Assembly (NCBI RefSeq): GCF_003350375.1
Contig: NZ_QQAR01000009.1
Coordinates: forward strand, 118,301 to 182,300
DNA: 64,000 nucleotides
Direction: 5' to 3'
Origin: Flavobacterium sp. AG291
Lineage (GTDB): Bacteria; Bacteroidota; Bacteroidia; Flavobacteriales; Flavobacteriaceae
How positions within the stretch are numbered: the first letter of the stretch is position 1; each line of letters begins with the position of its first letter. Both the position numbers and the translations under genes were made by a program. The notes under the pieces are model-generated. The model saw only the letters and a program-made list of their open reading frames with translations. It did no database searches and was not told the origin of the DNA. This document shows positions 51,704-60,936 of the stretch, in pieces.

Positions 51704-52777
51704 ATGAAACTACACAAACTAATCTTAACAGCTGTAGCGGGTTCGCTATTGTTCGTGTCATGTAGCGATGATGATAATAAAGATGTACCATCTGGAGCTT
51801 ATGACAATGGAGTGCTTATCCTTAATGAGGGCGGATTCCTTAAAGGTAACGCATCGGTATCTTTCCTTTCTGAAGCAGCAGGTGCTGAGGTTGAGAATGA
51901 CATCTTCTCATTGGTAAATGGAGGTGGTCTTCTTGGTGATACAGCACAGGATATGGGCTTTAACGGTGATCTTGCTTACATAGTTCTTAACGGATCTAAT
52001 AAAATTGAAGTTGTAAACCGTTACACTTTTACAGGAGAAACAACTATTTCAACAGGACTTGTAAACCCAAGATATATTGCTTTTGCTAACGGTAAAGCAT
52101 ATGTTACCTGTTGGGGTGATGCTACTGTAGCTACTGATGATTATGTGGCGGTTATAAACCTTGCTTTAAATACTGTGGGTGCTACAATTCCTGTAGCTGA
52201 AGGTCCTGAAAGCATTGTAGAAGAGAATGGTAAACTTTATGTTGCTCACTCAGGTGGATACAACTACGGTAATACTGTTAGCGTAATCGATGCTTCAAGC
52301 AATACGGTTACAAAATCGATCACTGTTGGTGACGTGCCAAATTCACTAGAGTTAGAAAATGGTAATCTTTATGTATTATGTGGAGGTGTTCCTTCATGGG
52401 GTGGGACTGAAACAGCAGGAGAGCTTAATGTTATCAGTCTTAACAACAATACAGTAACCAAAACTCTTGATTTTGCAGCGGCTACACACCCGTCTAACCT
52501 TGTTATAGAAGATAATAACATTTTCTATACTATTGATAACGGTGTATATTCAACTCCAATAGCTTCAGGTTCACTTCCGGCTTCTCCATTATTCACAACT
52601 GCTGATCAGGGTGTTTATGGAATTTATGGATTTGCTGTAGAAGATGGGCTTATTTACGTTGCTGATGCAGGTGATTATAATGCTGCCGGTAAAATTTATA
52701 TCTACTCTGCAGCAGGAGTACTTCAAAATGACTATGTAGTTGGAGTTATCCCTTCAGGGTTCTATTTTAACGACTAA
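51704..52777 (+). CDS. btuG: YncE/DUF5074-like beta-propeller lipoprotein, probable BtuG-type B12 binder
   Basis: 357 residues. Lipobox LFVSC (Cys20) followed by SDDDNKD, the acid-rich signal for surface display in Bacteroidota. About seven propeller-like repeats (IVEENGKLYVAHSGGYNYGNTVSVIDASSNTVTKSI, LELENGNLYVLCGG, LVIEDNNIFYTIDNGVYSTP). BtuG of Bacteroides is a propeller lipoprotein that captures B12 with very high affinity above BtuB. The equivalence here is inferred from order, anchor and fold; binding residues were not checked. Confidence 0.8.
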   Translation: MKLHKLILTAVAGSLLFVSCSDDDNKDVPSGAYDNGVLILNEGGFLKGNASVSFLSEAAGAEVENDIFSLVNGGGLLGDTAQDMGFNGDLAYIVLNGSNKIEVVNRYTFTGETTISTGLVNPRYIAFANGKAYVTCWGDATVATDDYVAVINLALNTVGATIPVAEGPESIVEENGKLYVAHSGGYNYGNTVSVIDASSNTVTKSITVGDVPNSLELENGNLYVLCGGVPSWGGTETAGELNVISLNNNTVTKTLDFAAATHPSNLVIEDNNIFYTIDNGVYSTPIASGSLPASPLFTTADQGVYGIYGFAVEDGLIYVADAGDYNAAGKIYIYSAAGVLQNDYVVGVIPSGFYFND

Positions 52778-52890
52778 GATGTTCTGATTTTTCTGTTTAG
52801 TTAAATGAGCCGGCAGAGGGTTTAGCTGCCGGTTCGAAACAGAAAACTTCATAATAATTGCTGTCAGAAAGATTTACAATTCTGTCTGAA

Positions 52891-52926
52891 ACAAAAAAGG
52901 CTTTCACATTGTGAAAGCCTTTTTCA
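52891..52926. terminator. Bidirectional terminator after the btuB-btuG unit
   Basis: AAAAAGGCTTTCAC and GTGAAAGCCTTTTT (52894-52924) pair around three bases. A second hairpin without T run, GAGCCGGCA/TGCCGGTTC, lies at about 52808-52836. Confidence 0.9.
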
Positions 52927-52938
52927 ATTATACTCTAT

Positions 52939-54399
52939 TTATTGTAGTTGTTTCATAAGACCTAAAGAGCTTTCCGGCATTTCTTCAAGGTACATTTCGG
53001 TGCCAAAGCGGCGCAATTCTTTTGTGCCTTTAAAGCTTTTGAATTCTTTAGAAGGTCTTCTGCGGTCAGGGCTTCCTGTTCCAGTTATAAGGCCGATAGC
53101 TTCTGCGAATAATGGTTCAGCAGGATCACCAATAACACCAAGGTTGCCATAGCTTTCTTTGTGCTGAATGTCTGGTACTATACCTGAACTGTATTCACCA
53201 AAACCGGCTTTGTTTACAGTTCTTAACACAATAGGCTGCATTGCATAGCGGTGGCTTCCATCTACATCCTTCTTAGTGAAGTCCGGCGAGTCATACAAGG
53301 TGACAGAGCCTACATTTTTTCCTATTGTAGTATCACCTATCTGTGTAACGGATATATACGGTTTTAAACAGTTTACAACAAGTTCACTTGCCGATGCTGT
53401 TGATGCTGTAGTAATAATGTATACCCTGTTAAGATTAAGGCTGTTGATAACTGTTCCGTTACTAAGTTTATCAGTAAAGTTATTTACTAATGCCTGGGGA
53501 TTGTTACTTTCATAATACGCCTGAAGTTTACTGTTCCATTGTTGTTTAGCAAACATTTCTCCATTAAACTGGCCTGTTATCATACTCGCAAGATAAGTCG
53601 CAGTTCGGATAGAACCACCTCCGTTATAACGAAGATCCAGAACAAGGTCGGTTACACCGGCAGCTTTTAGCTCTCCGAAAGCATTATTTAAGGTAGTATC
53701 ATAATTAGCATAAAACCCATTATACATAAGGTAGCCTATTTTGTTAGCGCCATTTTCAACAACTTTAACACTATACACCGGATCTTCAGCATACTCAGTT
53801 TTAGAAAGACTCACAGTTTCGCCGTTTGGAACGATGTTTCCGTCTACATAATCAGCAAGATAAAGTGTATAGGCTTGCTGGGCTAAAAGGTCACTGTAAT
53901 TATTTACAGTTAATTGTTCGCCATTTACGGCATAAAAGATATCGCCACGCTGTATGTTTTTATTGCTTGCATCTGTACCCGGAAGGATATAGCGTACGTA
54001 ACCAAAGATATTAGTCATGCCTTCATCTGCATAAACAAGGCCAAATTCAACACCGTTGCTGGTAGATACTCCCTGTAGTGTATTTTCCAGAACCCTGAAA
54101 TCAGAAAAGATTACGCTAAAACGATCGGCTTTAGATCCATCAGGATAATGCCTGTATAATAGGCTTTCAAAAAGGCTTTCCGGTGAACCATAGCCTTCTA
54201 AGAAATTATTAAGCTGCTCCTGGTTGGCAAAACGGTCATCGGCCAGGTTAGGTACATTAGCCTGCCATAAATAATAAAGGTTAAGTCCTTTCCAGATAAA
54301 ATCATTTACAGGAACGGCATTATCATCCATGTCTTCACATCCCTGAAAAGCAAAAGCGGCCAAAAACAGGCACGCCAGCAAGGTTTTAATCTTTTTCAT
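52939..54399 (-). CDS. S41-family (tail-specific-like) protease lipoprotein
   Basis: 486 residues. Lipobox FQGC (Cys21) with acidic residues after it. PDZ domain at about 115-200, protease core from about 215: LVLDLRYNGGGSIRTATYLAS, TASTASASELVVNCL, GDTTIGKNVGS. The predicted Ser336/Lys361 dyad has the 25-residue spacing of Prc-type enzymes. C-terminal residues 430-486 are Pro/Arg/Lys-rich. It would process or degrade periplasmic or surface proteins. Confidence 0.9.
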   Translation of the reverse strand: MKKIKTLLACLFLAAFAFQGCEDMDDNAVPVNDFIWKGLNLYYLWQANVPNLADDRFANQEQLNNFLEGYGSPESLFESLLYRHYPDGSKADRFSVIFSDFRVLENTLQGVSTSNGVEFGLVYADEGMTNIFGYVRYILPGTDASNKNIQRGDIFYAVNGEQLTVNNYSDLLAQQAYTLYLADYVDGNIVPNGETVSLSKTEYAEDPVYSVKVVENGANKIGYLMYNGFYANYDTTLNNAFGELKAAGVTDLVLDLRYNGGGSIRTATYLASMITGQFNGEMFAKQQWNSKLQAYYESNNPQALVNNFTDKLSNGTVINSLNLNRVYIITTASTASASELVVNCLKPYISVTQIGDTTIGKNVGSVTLYDSPDFTKKDVDGSHRYAMQPIVLRTVNKAGFGEYSSGIVPDIQHKESYGNLGVIGDPAEPLFAEAIGLITGTGSPDRRRPSKEFKSFKGTKELRRFGTEMYLEEMPESSLGLMKQLQ

Positions 54400-54516
54400 T
54401 CAGCGTTTTTTAGTTACTTTTAAAACGTAAATGTAATTATTTTTAATATGCTTGTAACAAAAATAGTTGCTAATCGTCTTCCTTTTATAAACCACTAACA
54501 AACCAAAAGGCCGATT

Positions 54517-55032
54517 ATGAATCAGTCAGATTTCATAAAAGTCATCACTCCGTTTAAAGACCGGGTTTTCCGGTTGGCAAAAAGGTTGCTTGTTAGCACC
54601 GAGGAGGCAGAGGACGCAACGCAGGAAGTGCTGGTTAAGCTCTGGAACAACAAGGGTAAGCTGGAATCTTATTCAAGTGTTGAAGCCCTTGCCATGACCA
54701 TGACAAAAAATTACTGCCTGGATCAGCTCAAATCAAAAAGAGCGACTGAGATGCGCATAGTGCATAATAACTATAGCGACAGGCAGGCAGGGCTACAGCA
54801 GCAGGCGGAAGATCGCGACAGCTGGAGCTGGGTAGAGAAGATTATGGAAACATTACCCGAACAGCAAAAAATGATTTTGCAAATGAGGGATATAGAACAA
54901 TATGAATTTGAAGAGATTGCCAAAATAATGGACATGAACGAGACCGCCGTAAGGGTGGCACTATCGAGAGCAAGGAAAACATTGAGGGAACAACTCGCAA
55001 AAACACACAGCTATGGAATTAAGAGTAATTGA
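54517..55032 (+). CDS. ECF-type RNA polymerase sigma factor
   Basis: 171 residues. Region 2: VFRLAKRLLVSTEEAEDATQEVLVKLWNN. Region 4: LPEQQKMILQMRDIEQYEFEEIAKIMDMNETAVRVALSRARKTLREQL. The Asp-Ala-Thr-Gln-Glu-Val motif and the -35-recognition helix are normal for the ECF group. It heads an operon with a membrane protein and three DUF4252 proteins, with its 3' end overlapping the next gene by 20 bases. Confidence 0.93.
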   Translation: MNQSDFIKVITPFKDRVFRLAKRLLVSTEEAEDATQEVLVKLWNNKGKLESYSSVEALAMTMTKNYCLDQLKSKRATEMRIVHNNYSDRQAGLQQQAEDRDSWSWVEKIMETLPEQQKMILQMRDIEQYEFEEIAKIMDMNETAVRVALSRARKTLREQLAKTHSYGIKSN

Positions 55033-55492
55033 AAAACTACTGGAGAAATATTTTAACGCAGAGACTACTATTGCCGAAGAAAAGGATTTAAAGCTTTACT
55101 TCTCTTCGCCGGATGTGGTGCCGCATCTGGAACAATACAGACCTTTGTTTGGATATTTTTCGCAGCAGGAAGAACAAAAGTTTGATAAAACCTTACCATT
55201 AAAAACTAAAAGGCATTATGGCCGATGGATGTCGGTGGCAGCAAGCGTTGTTCTTCTGGGAGGATTGTTAACCTTCTATAATACCCAACCGGCTGAGGAA
55301 GATCTTGGTACTTATGACGATCCTGAAGTAGCGTTCAGGGAGACCCAAAAAGCACTGCAGATGCTTTCTACGAATGTAAATATCGGTATGGGGAGTGTAC
55401 ATCAGGTAGGTAAAGAATATGAAAAAACTACCAAACAAATCATCAAAGAAAAACGTAAAGAACATCACGTAGAACAAAAATCTAAAGAATAA
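55013..55492 (+). CDS. Single-pass membrane protein, likely the anti-sigma factor
   Basis: 159 residues. The cytoplasmic N-terminus MELRVIEKLLEKYFNAETTIAEEKDLKLYFSS is the short helical start that replaces a zinc-type anti-sigma domain in several Bacteroidota anti-sigma-like proteins. TM helix at about 73-93. The periplasmic part is about 65 residues and charged. The 20-base overlap with the sigma gene implies coupled expression. Function inferred from position. Confidence 0.75.
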   Translation: MELRVIEKLLEKYFNAETTIAEEKDLKLYFSSPDVVPHLEQYRPLFGYFSQQEEQKFDKTLPLKTKRHYGRWMSVAASVVLLGGLLTFYNTQPAEEDLGTYDDPEVAFRETQKALQMLSTNVNIGMGSVHQVGKEYEKTTKQIIKEKRKEHHVEQKSKE

Positions 55493-55496
55493 CATC

Positions 55497-56018
55497 ATGA
55501 AAAAGTTTATAGTAACCTTAGTACTGGCAGCAATGCCGTTTGTAACTTTTGCACAAACTAATGCTTTCTCTAAATTCGATAATGTAGAGGGCATAGCAAA
55601 TATTACTTTGAATAAAGAATTATTTGAGTTGGTTTCGAGTATTGACAGCTCGTCAATGGGAGAAGATGCAGGTTCGTATCTTAAAACCGCTAAAGGAATT
55701 GATCGTTTAAAAGTCCTTACGACTACTGAAAAAAAATATAAAAAACAGTTGCGCGAAGCAGTTTCCGATCACCTTAAAGCCAATTCGCTTCAGGAATTAA
55801 TGTCTATTACAGAGGGAGATTCTAAAGTTAAGATATATGTAAAACAGGGCAGTGCCGAGAATATTATTACCGAGGGGCTTGTATTTGTTGAGAATGGCGA
55901 CAAAAAAGATGAAACCGTTCTTATATCTTTTACCGGTAAAATAGACCTTAATGATATTAAAGATTTTAAGGGACTAAAAGGCTGCAAAGGCAGTAAAGGC
56001 GAAAAAGGAGCCAAGTAA
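55497..56018 (+). CDS. DUF4252 exported protein, copy 1
   Basis: 173 residues. Signal peptide ends at VTFAQT (about 20). LNKELFELVSSIDSSSM, LKTAKGIDRLKVLTTT and KIYVKQGSAENIITEGLVFVENGDKKDETVLISFTGKIDLNDI are the DUF4252 elements. The C-terminus is a Lys/Gly-rich low-complexity tail (KGLKGCKGSKGEKGAK). Function unknown. Confidence 0.87.
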   Translation: MKKFIVTLVLAAMPFVTFAQTNAFSKFDNVEGIANITLNKELFELVSSIDSSSMGEDAGSYLKTAKGIDRLKVLTTTEKKYKKQLREAVSDHLKANSLQELMSITEGDSKVKIYVKQGSAENIITEGLVFVENGDKKDETVLISFTGKIDLNDIKDFKGLKGCKGSKGEKGAK

Positions 56019-56066
56019 GACCCGAAATACCAAAAACACAGCAAACAAAAATAAAGAAAGATCACA

Positions 56067-56594
56067 ATGAGAAAGTTTATAATCACAATGTTACTGGCGG
56101 TTTTGCCTTCTATCCTTCTTGCTCAAACCACTTCAGCGTTTGACAAGTTTGAAAAAGATGGTGTAGATGCGGTAATAGTGAATAAGAAAATGTTTGAACT
56201 TATGGGTAACGTTAAAATGGACCCTAAGGACAAATCGGCACAGCAATATCTTAACCTTATCAAGAAGCTTGATAACCTTAAAGTATTCTCTACGACCAAT
56301 ACAAAGATTGTGTCTGAGATGAAAGGTACGGTAGACGGTTACCTTAAAAAGTACCCGCTTGAAGAGCTGATGCGTATGAATGAAGGGACCAGAACAGTTA
56401 AGATCTATGTAAAATCGGGTGCTACTTCTTCTCAGGTTAAAGAGTTGCTAATGTTTATGGAAGGCGGTAATGCTAAAGAGAGTACTGTACTAATGTCGCT
56501 TACAGGTAACTTTGATCTTAGTGAGATATCATTCCTGACGGATTATATGCAACTTCCCGGTGGGCCATCACTTAAAAAAGCATCTAAAAAATAA
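56067..56594 (+). CDS. DUF4252 exported protein, copy 2
   Basis: 175 residues, clear paralogue of its neighbour (VNKKMFELMGNV, LIKKLDNLKVFSTTN, KIYVKSGATSSQVKELLMFMEGGNAKESTVLMSLTGNFDLSEI). Signal peptide ends at LLAQT (about 20). No Lys/Gly tail. 48 bases after copy 1. Confidence 0.9.
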   Translation: MRKFIITMLLAVLPSILLAQTTSAFDKFEKDGVDAVIVNKKMFELMGNVKMDPKDKSAQQYLNLIKKLDNLKVFSTTNTKIVSEMKGTVDGYLKKYPLEELMRMNEGTRTVKIYVKSGATSSQVKELLMFMEGGNAKESTVLMSLTGNFDLSEISFLTDYMQLPGGPSLKKASKK

Positions 56595-56599
56595 GGAGT

Positions 56600-57139
56600 A
56601 TGAAACGTTATTTTTATATCTCAGTACTTATGATGCTTGTGTTGGCATCATGCGATCAGAAACCTACGCTACAGAAGTATTTTGTAAAAAAGTCTGAAGA
56701 GAAAAACTTCTCAACGATAGACATTGGCAAAAGCTTCATCAAAACCGATAAGCTTAAGCTTTCAGAAGATGAGCAAAAAGCCCTGGAGTCTGTCGATAAA
56801 CTAAATGTGTTGATTTTTAAATCTACAGACAACAATGCCAAAACGTATGATGCCGAAAAAGCGAATATTAAAAATGTACTGAAAGAAGATCACTATGATG
56901 AGCTTATGAAAATGAGTCTTGGAGGTGGAGGTATTTCAGTAAATACTAAAGGTGAAGGAGAACATATAGAAGAGTTTGTAGTGTTCCTTCATAACAAGGA
57001 TACCGGTATGGGTGTGCTAAGAGTACTTGGTGACGACATGACTCCTAATAACGTAATGACCATTGTGGGACTGATTCAAAAAGGCGGTATGGACAGCGCA
57101 CAGCTTAAGCCGCTTATGGATATAATGAAAAATAAATAA
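56600..57139 (+). CDS. DUF4252 lipoprotein, copy 3
   Basis: 179 residues. Lipobox VLASC (Cys18). ESVDKLNVLIFKSTDNNAKTYDAEKANIKNVL and the C-terminal GMGVLRVLGDDMTPNNVMTIVGLIQ carry the family pattern. It is 5 bases after copy 2, so the whole sigma to DUF4252 block is one transcript. A terminator follows at 57162. Confidence 0.85.
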   Translation: MKRYFYISVLMMLVLASCDQKPTLQKYFVKKSEEKNFSTIDIGKSFIKTDKLKLSEDEQKALESVDKLNVLIFKSTDNNAKTYDAEKANIKNVLKEDHYDELMKMSLGGGGISVNTKGEGEHIEEFVVFLHNKDTGMGVLRVLGDDMTPNNVMTIVGLIQKGGMDSAQLKPLMDIMKNK

Positions 57140-57161
57140 TTAAATTGAGATTAGTTAGATG

Positions 57162-57197
57162 AAAATCCCCTTCAGGCAACTGAAGGGGATTTTTTTG
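57162..57197 (+). terminator. Terminator of the sigma/DUF4252 operon
   Basis: AAAATCCCCTTCA and TGAAGGGGATTTT pair (57162-57193) around six bases, followed by T. The hairpin also serves the convergent DUF4919 gene. Confidence 0.92.
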
Positions 57198-57833
57198 TTA
57201 TTTGTTCTCTAATATCTTATATCCTTCAAATACTTTAACAGTATCAAAATAGTAAATCTTTTTTTCTCCATCTTCCAGTAATACTTCCATTTGATCACAT
57301 ACACCGCCAGTATTGTATATAGATTGTTTTTTTAATGTGGCTCCAATCATCTCAAGGATAAAGTATTCTTCTTCAATTTGTATTACAGGCCATGCTGTTG
57401 CGCAGGTTTTACCATCACCTTTTTTTACTATTGATTCAAGGAGGCCAAATTGTATTGTTTTATATTTTTCTGCATTTTCTGTGTCTCCGATGATTTTATA
57501 TGACTGTCTCAGGATTTTATGAGCAATCATACTTGTATAATCAATGCTTAACATTTGCTTAGTAATATTTATGACCTCAATGAAATTTTTCTTTTCCATT
57601 TGTTCATACATTTTTGATTTAAGACCATTATATTCAGTAGATTTTGTGCTTGCTATTTTAAATTGAGCGCTTTTAAGAAAGCTATATCGGAATAATTGAT
57701 AATCTATATCGGTTTTGCCGGCTTCCAACTGTTTTACATAGTTGCTGAAATCGTCATTGAATTCAGGAATAGTAATTTTGATTTCCTGCGTATAAGCTGA
57801 AAATGACGCTAAAAGAAATAAAATGTATTTCAT
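57198..57833 (-). CDS. DUF4919-type exported protein
   Basis: 211 residues from the ATG at 57831-57833 (MKYILFLLASFSAYTQEIKI); a longer frame to 57932 lacks a matching signal. The pattern YVKQLEAGKTDIDYQLFRYSFLKS and FIEVINITKQMLSIDYTSMIAHKILRQSYKIIGDTENAEKYKTIQFGLLESI is DUF4919-like. Function unknown. Confidence 0.75.
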   Translation of the reverse strand: MKYILFLLASFSAYTQEIKITIPEFNDDFSNYVKQLEAGKTDIDYQLFRYSFLKSAQFKIASTKSTEYNGLKSKMYEQMEKKNFIEVINITKQMLSIDYTSMIAHKILRQSYKIIGDTENAEKYKTIQFGLLESIVKKGDGKTCATAWPVIQIEEEYFILEMIGATLKKQSIYNTGGVCDQMEVLLEDGEKKIYYFDTVKVFEGYKILENK

Positions 57834-58136
57834 TGATAGGATTAATTGGTTAGGGCAAATATAGATTACATTGAGCAAACCAGGTTTATTTATTTTTTTA
57901 AGTCTGAGGCATATTATATTATTGTAAAACAAATTAAATAATCTTTTGGTAACAATCGCAGTAATACCGTTATTTTACTGAGAATAGTTTTGTAATTTGG
58001 CTGTAATATGCGTTTTATACTGCGATTGCTGAAATGTTAGCCTTAAACCATTAATGGATAAAACCTAACTTGCTCATAACTAATGTTTTTTTTGTCAAAA
58101 TAATGTGTACCTTTGCACCTTCAAAAAAAATATATA
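57834..58136. other. Intergenic region of about 300 bases upstream of typA
   Basis: Divergent leader region. It holds TACCTTTG at 58108-58115, a -7 match for typA 21 bases before its start. I see no other structure or gene. Confidence 0.5.
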
Positions 58137-59936
58137 ATGCAGTCAATTAGAAACATTGCGATCATTGCCCACGTTGACCACGGTAAAACAACATTGGTTG
58201 ACAAAATCATGTACCATTGCCAACTGTTCCGTGAGAACGAAAACACTGGTGATCTTATCCTGGATAACAACGACCTTGAGCGTGAAAGAGGTATTACTAT
58301 TACTTCTAAAAACGTTTCAGTTACTTATAAAGGAACAAAAATCAACATTATCGATACTCCAGGCCACGCCGACTTTGGTGGCGAGGTAGAGCGTGTACTT
58401 AACATGGCAGACGGTGTATTACTACTTGTTGACGCCTTTGAAGGACCAATGCCGCAAACACGTTTCGTACTTCAGAAAGCTATCGACCTTGGTCTTAAGC
58501 CATGTGTGGTTATCAATAAGGTTGATAAAGAAAACTGTACTCCTGAAGAAGTTCATGAGAAAGTATTCGACCTTATGTTTGAACTTGGTGCTGAAGAATG
58601 GCAGCTTGACTTCCCGTCAGTTTACGGTTCAGCTAAAAACAACTGGATGAGCACTGACTGGAGAAACCAGACTGAAAACATTGAGCCGCTTCTTGATATG
58701 GTACTTGAGCATATCCCTGCTCCTAAAGTATCTGAAGGTACGCCTCAAATGCTTATCACTTCTCTTGACTTCTCTAGCTTTACAGGTCGTATCGCTATCG
58801 GACGTCTTCAAAGAGGTGTGCTTAAAGAAGGTATGAACATTTCGCTTGTTAAGCGTGATGGTAAAATCATAAAATCAAAAATTAAAGAGCTTCACACTTT
58901 CGAAGGTCTTGGACGTCGTAAAGTAGAAGAAGTAACTGCTGGTGACATCTGTGCTATCGTAGGTCTTGAAGGATTCGAAATTGGTGATACTGTTGCTGAT
59001 TTTGAAAATCCGGAAGCTCTTGAGTCTATTGCTATCGATGAGCCTACAATGAGTATGCTTTTCACTATCAACGACTCTCCTTTCTTTGGTAAAGAAGGTA
59101 AATTCGTTACTTCACGTCACATTAAAGACAGGTTAACCAAAGAGCTTGAGAAAAACCTTGCGCTTCGTGTTAATGAGACTGACAGTGCTGATAAATTCAT
59201 GGTATTTGGCCGTGGTGTACTTCACTTATCAGTTCTTATTGAGACAATGAGAAGAGAAGGATACGAGCTTCAGATTGGTCAGCCACAGGTAATCATCAAA
59301 GAAATTGATGGTGTTAAATGTGAGCCTGTCGAAGAACTTACAATCGACCTTCCTGAAAACCTTTCAGGGCGTGCAGTAGAATTTGTTACTATGCGTAAAG
59401 GTGAAATGCTAAGTATGGAGCCTAAAGGTGAGCGTATGATCGTTAAATTCAACATCCCTTCAAGAGGTATCATCGGATTAAGAAACCAGTTGCTTACTGC
59501 TACTGCAGGTGAGGCTATCATGGCACACCGTTTCCTTGAGTACCAACCGTTCAAAGGAGAAATTCCTGGACGTTTGAGCGGATCGCTTATCTCTATGGAG
59601 AACGGTAAAGCTATTCCTTACTCAATTGACAAACTTCAGGATCGTGGTAAATTCTTCGTTGATCCTAACGAGGATATCTACGAAGGTCAGGTAATCGGTG
59701 AGAACTCTCGTGGTGATGATATGGTTGTTAACGTAACCAAAACTAAAAAACTTACCAACGTTCGTTCATCAGGTGCTGATGATAAAGCAAGAATTATCCC
59801 TGCTATCAAATTCTCTCTTGAGGAGGCACTAGAGTACATCCAGAAAGATGAGTACGTAGAGGTAACGCCTAAGAGCCTGCGTCTTCGTAAGATCTATCTT
59901 AACGAGAACGACAGAAAGCGTTTTAAAATAGCTTAA
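58137..59936 (+). CDS. typA: Translational GTPase TypA/BipA
   Basis: 599 residues from the ATG at 58137 ([19 protein letters not shown]). The longer frame to 58113 would contain the -7 element and is rejected. G1 [10 protein letters not shown]2/G3 RERGITI and [11 protein letters not shown]4 NKVDKE, then domains III and V and the C-terminal TypA-specific region. It binds ribosomes and helps growth under stress. Strong codon bias. A perfect terminator follows. Confidence 0.97.
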   Translation: MQSIRNIAIIAHVDHGKTTLVDKIMYHCQLFRENENTGDLILDNNDLERERGITITSKNVSVTYKGTKINIIDTPGHADFGGEVERVLNMADGVLLLVDAFEGPMPQTRFVLQKAIDLGLKPCVVINKVDKENCTPEEVHEKVFDLMFELGAEEWQLDFPSVYGSAKNNWMSTDWRNQTENIEPLLDMVLEHIPAPKVSEGTPQMLITSLDFSSFTGRIAIGRLQRGVLKEGMNISLVKRDGKIIKSKIKELHTFEGLGRRKVEEVTAGDICAIVGLEGFEIGDTVADFENPEALESIAIDEPTMSMLFTINDSPFFGKEGKFVTSRHIKDRLTKELEKNLALRVNETDSADKFMVFGRGVLHLSVLIETMRREGYELQIGQPQVIIKEIDGVKCEPVEELTIDLPENLSGRAVEFVTMRKGEMLSMEPKGERMIVKFNIPSRGIIGLRNQLLTATAGEAIMAHRFLEYQPFKGEIPGRLSGSLISMENGKAIPYSIDKLQDRGKFFVDPNEDIYEGQVIGENSRGDDMVVNVTKTKKLTNVRSSGADDKARIIPAIKFSLEEALEYIQKDEYVEVTPKSLRLRKIYLNENDRKRFKIA

Positions 59937-59985
59937 TTAAGTTTACGGTTAACAGTCTTAAGTTAATAGTACTTTCCTAAATACA

Positions 59986-60015
59986 GAAATCCCCGCAATT
60001 GCGGGGATTTTTTAT
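59986..60015. terminator. Bidirectional terminator after typA
   Basis: A palindrome at 59988-60009 (AATCCCCGCAATTGCGGGGATT) with T run downstream. Confidence 0.92.
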
Positions 60016-60030
60016 TTGAAACAGAATGTT

Positions 60031-60846
60031 TTATTCATAAAAATATTCCATCTGACTTTGTAGCACTTCATTGTAATAAGTTAATCTTTTAGTAGGTAAT
60101 CCCTGTTCATTGAAGGTGTATACATCTTTTGTAATAGCATTACCTTCAATCACTTTAATTTTATATTTATCATAAGTACTATCGCTAAGACTATTTAATC
60201 TCAGCGTATTGTTAGGTTGAAAATTCCCTGTTCCCAAATTGATATTTAGTAGTGAAGGGTCGTGTTCCTCATCATATTCATAAGTTTTAGTTACAACTCC
60301 ATTATATGAAGCACTGATTACTGTACTGCCATCGAGTGTAAATTCGTAGGTGGAGTCTCCACTAACCTGCTTGTATACAATTCCACTACTGTTTAGATAA
60401 AAGGTCTTGGGTTCTTCCCAACTATTAGTAGAAGTTGATGTTATGGTGTTATTGTTATTATGGGTAAAAGTCCTGGTGTAATCTACATTTTCAGCTTCTG
60501 ACTGCTGATGAACTGTAGTCATCCTTCCCTGATTGTCGTAACCGTATTCAGTAGTTGAGTAAACTGCTGTACCTAGATAAGTGTTTATTGAACTAAGTAG
60601 CCCGTCGCTATTGTATGAGATAATGTCATATCCCGTCTGTATATTCTCGGGTGTTAGCCAATTCATCTTTGTCATCTTTCCGTTGCTATATTCAGAAACA
60701 AAAATTTCTTCCACCTCGCCGTTTTCATATAATGTTTGCTTAGTAGATACAAGAGGCGAGTTGTTTCCGGTTGATGATGAATCATCATCAGAACATGAGG
60801 TTAACAAGGCAGTAAGGCTAAGGCAGGCAATTAAGATTTTTTTCAT
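60031..60846 (-). CDS. Lipoprotein with RHS-like YD-type repeats
   Basis: 271 residues. Lipobox LLTSC (Cys18) followed by SDDDSSS, the surface-lipoprotein acid motif. The body is short repeats with YENGEVEEIF, YSNGKMTKMNW, YNSDGLLSSINTYL, YDNQGRMTTVHQQ, YEYDEEHDPSLL and FNEQGLPTKRLTYY, resembling RHS/YD-type repeats of surface proteins. Function unknown. Confidence 0.8.
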   Translation of the reverse strand: MKKILIACLSLTALLTSCSDDDSSSTGNNSPLVSTKQTLYENGEVEEIFVSEYSNGKMTKMNWLTPENIQTGYDIISYNSDGLLSSINTYLGTAVYSTTEYGYDNQGRMTTVHQQSEAENVDYTRTFTHNNNNTITSTSTNSWEEPKTFYLNSSGIVYKQVSGDSTYEFTLDGSTVISASYNGVVTKTYEYDEEHDPSLLNINLGTGNFQPNNTLRLNSLSDSTYDKYKIKVIEGNAITKDVYTFNEQGLPTKRLTYYNEVLQSQMEYFYE

Positions 60847-60888
60847 TGGTTAGATTGGTTTTGTTTGTGTTAAATGTATGTGAATGTA

Positions 60889-60916
60889 CATAAAAAAACA
60901 CTCCAATGGAGTGTCT
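60889..60916 (-). terminator. Terminator of the 833-residue gene
   Basis: On the minus strand ACACTCCA, one base and TGGAGTGT (60898-60914) are followed by TTTTTTT. Confidence 0.85.
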
Positions 60917-60936
60917 GTATAGTGTAATTAAGATTA

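Noticed and set aside
52808..52836. GAGCCGGCA/TGCCGGTTC hairpin as the terminator of the btuB-btuG unit
   Set aside because: It lacks a T run. The hairpin at 52891-52926 is a better terminator.
58113..58136. Longer typA start MHLQKKYI
   Set aside because: It falls on the -7 promoter element TACCTTTG; the ATG at 58137 gives the usual [16 protein letters not shown].
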